NCBI RefSeq assembly: GCF_009834565.1
Contig: NZ_CP019428.1
Span: 5,766,001 to 5,830,000, forward strand
DNA: 64,000 bases
DNA from: Pseudomonas sp. R76
GTDB taxonomy: Bacteria > Pseudomonadota > Gammaproteobacteria > Pseudomonadales > Pseudomonadaceae
Direction: 5' to 3'
Shown here: piece by piece, positions 58,934 through 64,000 of the stretch
Position numbering within the stretch: the first letter of the stretch is position 1
Layout of the letters: the number at the start of each line of letters is the position of its first letter
Translations under genes and position numbers: made by a program
Notes under the pieces: generated by a model
Databases searched by the model: none
The model's input: the letters and a program-made list of their open reading frames with translations, nothing else
Told to the model about the DNA's origin: nothing

Positions 58934-59281
58934 ATGACTACCCGCATTACTTCGGCTGAGTACGAATCAGCCGCCACCATACGCTGTGCCCACTCGTGGG
59001 ATCATCACGCTACACACATTGAGGTTTCGCATACGCACGATCACGATCCGATCGAGCATATCGTAGTCTGCGCCGAATGCGCTCGCCTTGCGGGACTTGT
59101 GCTGTGCTGCGCCTGCGTCGATGAGGCGCTGCTAGTACATGCAGGCTCTGCATCTTGTGAAATGACTCCGGTGTACGCCCCTAATGAGCTGGTCGATGGC
59201 TGCTGCGCCAAACATATCGCGCTGCGTCTTCAACTTGCGCTGACCAGCGACTTGTCTTCGCCGCAGGCTCGTGGTGGCTGA
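58934..59281 (+). CDS. Cys/His-rich small protein
   Basis: The 115-residue protein starts at ATG 58934 after AGAGGAGGGG. It has a cluster of potential metal ligands: CAHSWDHHATH, SHTHDHD, VCAECARLAG, LCCACVDEAL and GCCAKH. A zinc-binding role is plausible, but I recognise no family. It follows the GyrA-arm gene by 54 bases and may be in the same transcript; a hairpin lies 22 bases after its stop. Confidence 0.65.
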   Translation: MTTRITSAEYESAATIRCAHSWDHHATHIEVSHTHDHDPIEHIVVCAECARLAGLVLCCACVDEALLVHAGSASCEMTPVYAPNELVDGCCAKHIALRLQLALTSDLSSPQARGG

Positions 59282-59302
59282 CGCCGATTAAACCAAAGAA
59301 AA

Positions 59303-59324
59303 GGGTCGCCTACTGAAGCGACCC
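59303..59324 (+). terminator. Terminator-like hairpin
   Basis: GGGTCGC and GCGACCC pair around CTACTGAA, 22 bases past the preceding gene; few T residues follow. Confidence 0.55.
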
Positions 59325-59677
59325 TCGTTGATGTGCCCACTCTCAATCAACAATGTCTAATCTAGGTGTCTGAATTGCCACCGATTGAACTGTACCGTCT
59401 TATCTAGATACTTGATGACCGCAGTTAGCCGAAAGCTGACTGTTGCGAAGGGCAGCTGTCGGTCAAAAGGAGCCAGTCGACGGCGTCTAGGAAATTAGGA
59501 GCGACTCAATACATCCTGCAGAGCTTTCAAACAAATTTGCTGCACGCGAAAAGTTAACTGAGTATCTTGAGCTGGCCGTACGAGGTGTTGATGCTTTCAT
59601 GCGAGACATCTAACTACTGTATGCAGCCGACTAGCTAAAGCAGTTGGCTGATTTCTGGCATCGTGGGAGCGTGGTAA
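59325..59677. other. Gene-poor stretch with a possible gene remnant
   Basis: No complete gene is present. A 40-codon plus-strand frame (59491-59613) without a start codon, containing ELSNKFAAREKLTEYLELAV and ending RDI, looks coding-like and may be the tail of a lost gene. The rest shows nothing I can identify. Confidence 0.4.
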
Positions 59678-60352
59678 ATGTTTACATATTCAGACCGTGA
59701 CTTTATGTCGAAAAGCATGAAGGTAGTTGTTGAGTCAATTGAGTCAAAGCTGAGTGAGCCATTCTTTTCGGAGTTCAAGGAGGTCGCGATAGCCGCAATA
59801 TCAAGATCCATAGAAACAATTAAGGCATTTGAGGCGTCTGGGGTGCATCGAGACCTTTCGTGCTTCAGAGGCAATCAGGCCGAAGACTTGATAAATGCGC
59901 TTTTCTGCGAGATCACTGACGAGATAGTAAATAGCGAAGCGTTTCAGGTGCTCGACGCCTTGCGACATTCATTTGTGTGTTATGCATACAATGGCCTGCA
60001 TCAACTTTATACGCGTCAAGAAAATGAGTGTTGGCACCCCCAAATAGTGCTCACAGAAGTGCTTGAGCCAAACGATATTGACTCATTGCCTCGGGTTTTG
60101 ACCCTATATCGAGGCTGCGATAGAAGCGAGCTTGAAAACCGCTCCTTCGGACAAGCGTGGTCTACATCGTTAGAGTCAGCTCAAAAATTTGCGTATGCTC
60201 ATTATTTAGGCCAGGACTGGTTTGATGAAAATAACAGGGTCGTATTGGAAACGAGATACCGAAAAGACTATGTTTTATTTTCGGATCAATCAATAGAGTA
60301 TGAGGTGGTAGTTGATATCAACAAATTGGATGGAGTACACAAACACGCTTAA
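59678..60352 (+). CDS. Candidate R-S-E class ADP-ribosyltransferase
   Basis: The 224-residue protein has an N-terminal helical part (1-135) and a C-terminal part with the three signature elements of R-S-E mono-ADP-ribosyltransferases in order: LTLYRGC (Arg145), WSTS (Ser162-Thr163-Ser164) followed by AQKFAYAHY, and the ExE pair in SIEYEVVVD (Glu207, Glu209). This pattern marks enzymes that transfer ADP-ribose from NAD to protein side chains, seen in toxins and in phage-host conflict. No signal peptide is seen. ATG 59678 is used; ATG 59705 is possible. The codon use is AT-richer than the core genes, and an antitoxin is not seen nearby. Confidence 0.6.
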   Translation: MFTYSDRDFMSKSMKVVVESIESKLSEPFFSEFKEVAIAAISRSIETIKAFEASGVHRDLSCFRGNQAEDLINALFCEITDEIVNSEAFQVLDALRHSFVCYAYNGLHQLYTRQENECWHPQIVLTEVLEPNDIDSLPRVLTLYRGCDRSELENRSFGQAWSTSLESAQKFAYAHYLGQDWFDENNRVVLETRYRKDYVLFSDQSIEYEVVVDINKLDGVHKHA

Positions 60353-60385
60353 TAATTCGCTGTAGATGCGACGCCCTTAGCTCAG

Positions 60386-60411
60386 ACGTCAACGTCAACG
60401 TCAACGTCAAC
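60386..60411 (+). repeat. Hexanucleotide microsatellite (GTCAAC)4
   Basis: GTCAAC is repeated four times without error at 60388-60411, between the stop codons of two convergent genes. Bases 60353-60603 hold no gene I can support. Confidence 0.8.
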
Positions 60412-60603
60412 TTTGGCTGATAGCGGTTATACCTCCTAACCGACCGACTGCCCTTCATGATCTCGGCTCAAACCGCTCCGTTAGACGTCACGAGTCTAAG
60501 CCGACCTACTACATAATTGATTACCAGAGTGCCGCTAGAAGTTTCGCCTGCTTTCCTCCCCCACGTTTTGTGTCGTCAAGTCGATGCAGGCGACTTCAAT
60601 TTT

Positions 60604-63600
60604 TCACTCTTTGCCGAAAAGGGCTCTTGCCAATTTCTGCATGCGTCCCTTGTTCCCATGCTGCTCGGACAGGTTAGTGTAGATATTTGGGAGGCGTTCC
60701 TTAAGCTTGGTTACCTGGGAAGCGTACGTGTCTTTATGTTCATTAGAAATTTTCCAGTCAGCGAATTGAGACGCTCTTGAATCTATAAAACTCGCTGCGG
60801 ATCTTGTGCCCTCAGGATCATTGTTCATCTGCAGTAGTATCTGAAGAAGGCGTTCCTCCTCTTCAGGTGTTCTAGGGGTGATGCTCGGCAACAGCTCGCC
60901 GTATTCGCCCAGAATAAAGATTGAGGCCTCCACAGAGACTTTGAGATCGTATACAGATGGTCGAAGCATGGTGCCAGTAATGGCGCGGGTGTCTTTTTCA
61001 AAGAGGTTGAGCAGTAGCTTTGAATTCTGAATGATCGTGGAGGAAGGTTTGGCGAACGTGGCTTGTTTGACTGCAGCTATAAGCCAGACGGACATAGCTT
61101 GGTGAGCCGAAGTCTCACCCGCAAAATCGATTTTGTGGTCGATCATGTATCTCAACGCAGTTCGCTCATTGGTGCTGGCAGCTTCAATGAGGTTCGTCCA
61201 TCCAGAAGCATCAATACCTATCCCAAAGCTTCGATCAAGTATGGCGGCTCGCAACTCCAGCAACTTGGCGTTGGATCCCTCAAGGACGTGCCTCAAGAAC
61301 AGCGTGTCGATATCTGGCAGCGCGGGTACTTTCTCGGATGCCAAGTTGAACGAGGTGAACCAATCAAGAAATTCATTATCCGTTAGGTCGTAGCCACTCA
61401 GCCTATCCGCAAGGGTCGAATACGACTCATAGACGTGGTCAGAGGCAACGTTTCCGATGGCTCCGACCTTAATCAGCCTAGATAGAATCGGTGCCACTAG
61501 GTGTGAAGACTCATCTTCAATCGTCAGTTTGAACAGGTTTTCAGAGATGATCGCTGCCCGAACCAACGCGTCCAGATAATCCTGTTCGGCTTCAAGGGCC
61601 TCCTTGATGCCTGGAATCTCGCTTAGTGGTACCCCCGTGTTCAGCCTCATGTACATGACTGCAATTGAGACTTTGATGCGGTTGGATTTCACGTTAGGTA
61701 GATGAACCAGAATCAGCTGTGGTATCGCGCTGGAAAGCTTTCCGAACAGGGCTGCTGCGAACCAGACCCTATGTTCAGTAGGGTTCAAATCAATTGCCGT
61801 CGTAACTGCCGTAGTGGCCTCAACACCTAAGAAATAAGGCCTAGGGATAGTGCTCAGTCTTTTTTGGCCAAAATAGGCTGTGAAACATGGCAGCCAATCG
61901 CTTTCATTGAGTGGCACTCGATTCAGCTTTGCATGCTCAGTCGCTGCCAGTTGCAGCACTGCGTCCCTCAAGCCATTGTCGTTGAGGCTGATTTTACTCG
62001 TATCAATCTTTTTGAGATCTGGATCGGGCATCACCATATGGAACAACAGTTCAGCACCACCCATGGTCAAGGGTTCAAAGAGGGCGTTCACAGAATCCAG
62101 GTAGCTGTCGTACCTGGAAATGGTCTCTGTATAGCGTTCAACAGACTCAGGATCATAGGCCTCTTCTGCCATTTCTTCGAACGCGGTTTTGGCAGTCGCC
62201 AGTGCTTTATCGAAGATGTCTCTGCGTAGGCCTAACCCAATCAGTCCTTTGATGGATTCAAAGTAACCGGGTTCTGTGCTTACCGTATTCAACTGATCCC
62301 CATTCCCGAATTTCGCACTCACGTGCGGCAGCAGGTCATCAATACTGCATCCTTCCATTTGAGACGCTTGACGGAGGGTTTTCAGAAGACTGACCGGGGA
62401 AACAGGTGTCTCCAAGCGGCGAACAAAAGAGTCTTTGAACCCAAAGTAAGGGACGAGTGCGGCGAGCTTTTTACCGTCCTGGGATTCGATAGCATCTTCA
62501 AGTGGCTGGTCGATCAGCTCAGCGATGGCGATATCCGAAGATGTCTGGAAATGGATCTGTAGGATCTGGATGGGCCAGCCTGTTTTCATGTCCTCTCCCA
62601 GAAGTGCCTTCAGGGAGCGTTTGGTTTTATCGATGTTCAGCGCCACGGCTTGGGCGGTTTCATCTTCAGCCTCTGTGGCGCTCTTAGCGCTCTCACCGAT
62701 CGTCGGAGCATCTGGGTCTTTCAGCATCTCCTCGATGGCCACGCTATTATATTTGCAGATTGCCAGGTAGGCGGCGATGCAGATTACGCTTGGTCTATCT
62801 GCAGTGACCAGCAGTGTGGTTGCGATGTCGTTGATGAATCTTTTCTGTAGGCGAGGAGTCACCAACCCGCCAGCCATGGGGCTATGACGCTGGAGAATCA
62901 CGCTGCACGCATCAGCATCCAACAGGTTGGATGCACCAAAACTCTCACTCCAAAGTTTCCTGAATGCATCTTTCCAGCCGGATGTGATGATCGGCGGGGT
63001 ACGGAACACCACAGGGAACTTTTTGGCGATGAAGTCCTTCGAGTCGTAGCTCTGCTCGTTATCACCATTGAGATATTTGGATACCTTTGTGGAGCAGAAT
63101 GGCACTATGACACTGAGATTTTCCTCGCCTGTGACGGACGTGAAAATTTCTAGATCGCTCCATACCGCTCGTAAGACATCCCGTGGGAGCCTGTCCAAGT
63201 TATCGATCACAATGATGATGTGGTAATCCTTCACTGCATGTAGCTGCTTCCGGAGGGCCTGCTTCAAATCGAGAGGGCTTACCTCTTTGCTGACTTCGAT
63301 AGTTTCGGTGATTCGATCATCTGAGCTGCCTTTGAGCAGACTGGCCAAGTTCCAGCGCTTCTTAGGATCCTCTTCTCTTCGGTTAGCCAGATACGCGAAC
63401 AGAAGAATAATCCCAGGCGCTGTGCACGCCAGCAGGTAAAGAGCATGGAGCCCTAGGGCGAGAGAATCGCTGCCATGAAGGCGAATTAGATAGTCACGAA
63501 TAAAGGTCGGCGTAAGTACACCACTTGCGATCAGTAGCACTGCCCAGATACTGATATGACTGCGGGTGTCCTTCGTGTAGCTGTAGTGCCGACCTAAGGC

Positions 63601-63957
63601 GATGTCGCGGCTGGTTTCGACCTCCGCGATTTGCTTTTCTCGCCCCAATGTCTTGAGCAGTTCTGTCACTTGCTCGGTCAGTTGTTGGATAAAATTGCTT
63701 TTGATCGAGCCTTGATAATTCTGCTCGCAGTCAAAGAGCCACAGCTTCGTCTTCGACTTCTCCGTAACGATCTTCTTTTCGAGCATCTGAAGGATCGAGC
63801 TCTTCCCTGAGCCGAATTCACCGTCCAATCCAATCACCCGGTGATTGGTTTTAGGCTTTAGATAATCATGCATCGCTTGAGCCACGCGGTCGTGACTCTC
63901 GCCCTTGAAAACATCGACATCGGACGGGCTTTCATTTTGAAAGTTTAGGTTGTTCAT
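60604..63957 (-). CDS. KAP-family membrane P-loop NTPase
   Basis: The 1117-residue protein is an STAND-like KAP NTPase. It has Walker A in GLDGEFGSGKSSIL (residues 46-53), two membrane helices (about 135-153 and 167-192) inserted between the Walker motifs as is typical of KAP, and Walker B HIIIVIDNLDRL (247-256). The C-terminal 600 residues are mostly helical and of unknown function. KAP NTPases include phage-exclusion protein PifA of plasmid F and several predicted defence proteins. AAGGGA precedes ATG 63957. Convergent with the ADP-ribosyltransferase gene. Upstream neighbours lie beyond the window. Confidence 0.85.
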   Translation of the reverse strand: MNNLNFQNESPSDVDVFKGESHDRVAQAMHDYLKPKTNHRVIGLDGEFGSGKSSILQMLEKKIVTEKSKTKLWLFDCEQNYQGSIKSNFIQQLTEQVTELLKTLGREKQIAEVETSRDIALGRHYSYTKDTRSHISIWAVLLIASGVLTPTFIRDYLIRLHGSDSLALGLHALYLLACTAPGIILLFAYLANRREEDPKKRWNLASLLKGSSDDRITETIEVSKEVSPLDLKQALRKQLHAVKDYHIIIVIDNLDRLPRDVLRAVWSDLEIFTSVTGEENLSVIVPFCSTKVSKYLNGDNEQSYDSKDFIAKKFPVVFRTPPIITSGWKDAFRKLWSESFGASNLLDADACSVILQRHSPMAGGLVTPRLQKRFINDIATTLLVTADRPSVICIAAYLAICKYNSVAIEEMLKDPDAPTIGESAKSATEAEDETAQAVALNIDKTKRSLKALLGEDMKTGWPIQILQIHFQTSSDIAIAELIDQPLEDAIESQDGKKLAALVPYFGFKDSFVRRLETPVSPVSLLKTLRQASQMEGCSIDDLLPHVSAKFGNGDQLNTVSTEPGYFESIKGLIGLGLRRDIFDKALATAKTAFEEMAEEAYDPESVERYTETISRYDSYLDSVNALFEPLTMGGAELLFHMVMPDPDLKKIDTSKISLNDNGLRDAVLQLAATEHAKLNRVPLNESDWLPCFTAYFGQKRLSTIPRPYFLGVEATTAVTTAIDLNPTEHRVWFAAALFGKLSSAIPQLILVHLPNVKSNRIKVSIAVMYMRLNTGVPLSEIPGIKEALEAEQDYLDALVRAAIISENLFKLTIEDESSHLVAPILSRLIKVGAIGNVASDHVYESYSTLADRLSGYDLTDNEFLDWFTSFNLASEKVPALPDIDTLFLRHVLEGSNAKLLELRAAILDRSFGIGIDASGWTNLIEAASTNERTALRYMIDHKIDFAGETSAHQAMSVWLIAAVKQATFAKPSSTIIQNSKLLLNLFEKDTRAITGTMLRPSVYDLKVSVEASIFILGEYGELLPSITPRTPEEEERLLQILLQMNNDPEGTRSAASFIDSRASQFADWKISNEHKDTYASQVTKLKERLPNIYTNLSEQHGNKGRMQKLARALFGKE

Positions 63958-64000
63958 CAGTCCCTTGCACCTCGGCCGGCCAGTACCGCATGGCCAATGG

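Noticed and set aside
60386..60411. CRISPR-like repeats
   Set aside because: Six-base units with no spacers; no cas genes in the window.
56225..64000. Complete prophage
   Set aside because: No capsid, tail, terminase or lysis genes are seen; only an integrase and unfamiliar cargo are in view.

Overview
The window is GC-rich chromosomal DNA from a fluorescent Pseudomonas. The gene orders gluQ-cbrA-cbrB-crcZ-pcnB-folK-panB-panC-pgi-acs, fMet-rimP-nusA-infB-rbfA-truB-rpsO-pnp, and carA-carB-greA with dapB-dnaJ-dnaK-grpE, recN, fur and bamE are those of Pseudomonas, as are the CbrB/sigma-54-driven CrcZ RNA and a REP element of P. fluorescens type. Identity comes from protein sequence and gene order only; no database search was run.

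Region by region: (1) 1-7356 carries the end of gluQ, a 58-codon membrane ORF overlapping cbrA, the CbrA/CbrB carbon-nitrogen control system, its target RNA CrcZ with a complete promoter, and pcnB-folK. (2) 7367-18166 is metabolic and accessory: panBC (no panD follows), pgi, acs, an MpaB-like gene interrupted by an in-frame TGA, a SAM methyltransferase and a very large AsmA/DUF748 protein. (3) 18189-28492 has a REP element, a double BON-domain protein and, on the minus strand, the translation and RNA-processing cluster from initiator tRNA to PNPase. (4) 28515-45588 is mostly minus strand: secG, tpiA, glmM, folP, ftsH and rlmE, then greA-carB-carA, dapB and the dnaJ-dnaK-grpE chaperone set. Two near-consensus sigma-32 promoters and a terminator-like leader of carA can be read directly. 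(5) 45842-56120 holds recN, fur, bamE, rnfH/ratA, smpB and a lactate locus (lldR-lldP-dld) that lacks lldD, with a 17-bp LldR/PdhR-type operator. (6) 56225-64000 is ssrA (tmRNA) followed by the left end of an integrated element that runs off the window. It holds a tyrosine integrase preceded by four copies of an 8-bp inverted motif, a roughly 206-bp MITE-like element, a small protein containing a 30-residue copy of the GyrA N-terminal arm, a Cys/His-rich small protein, a candidate R-S-E class ADP-ribosyltransferase and a 1117-residue KAP-type membrane P-loop NTPase.

The core genes are ordinary. The novelty lies in the ssrA-linked element. The GyrA-arm protein, the putative ADP-ribosyltransferase and the KAP NTPase are plausible components of phage-defence or host-takeover modules, but that is inference. 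The right-hand boundary is not in view.
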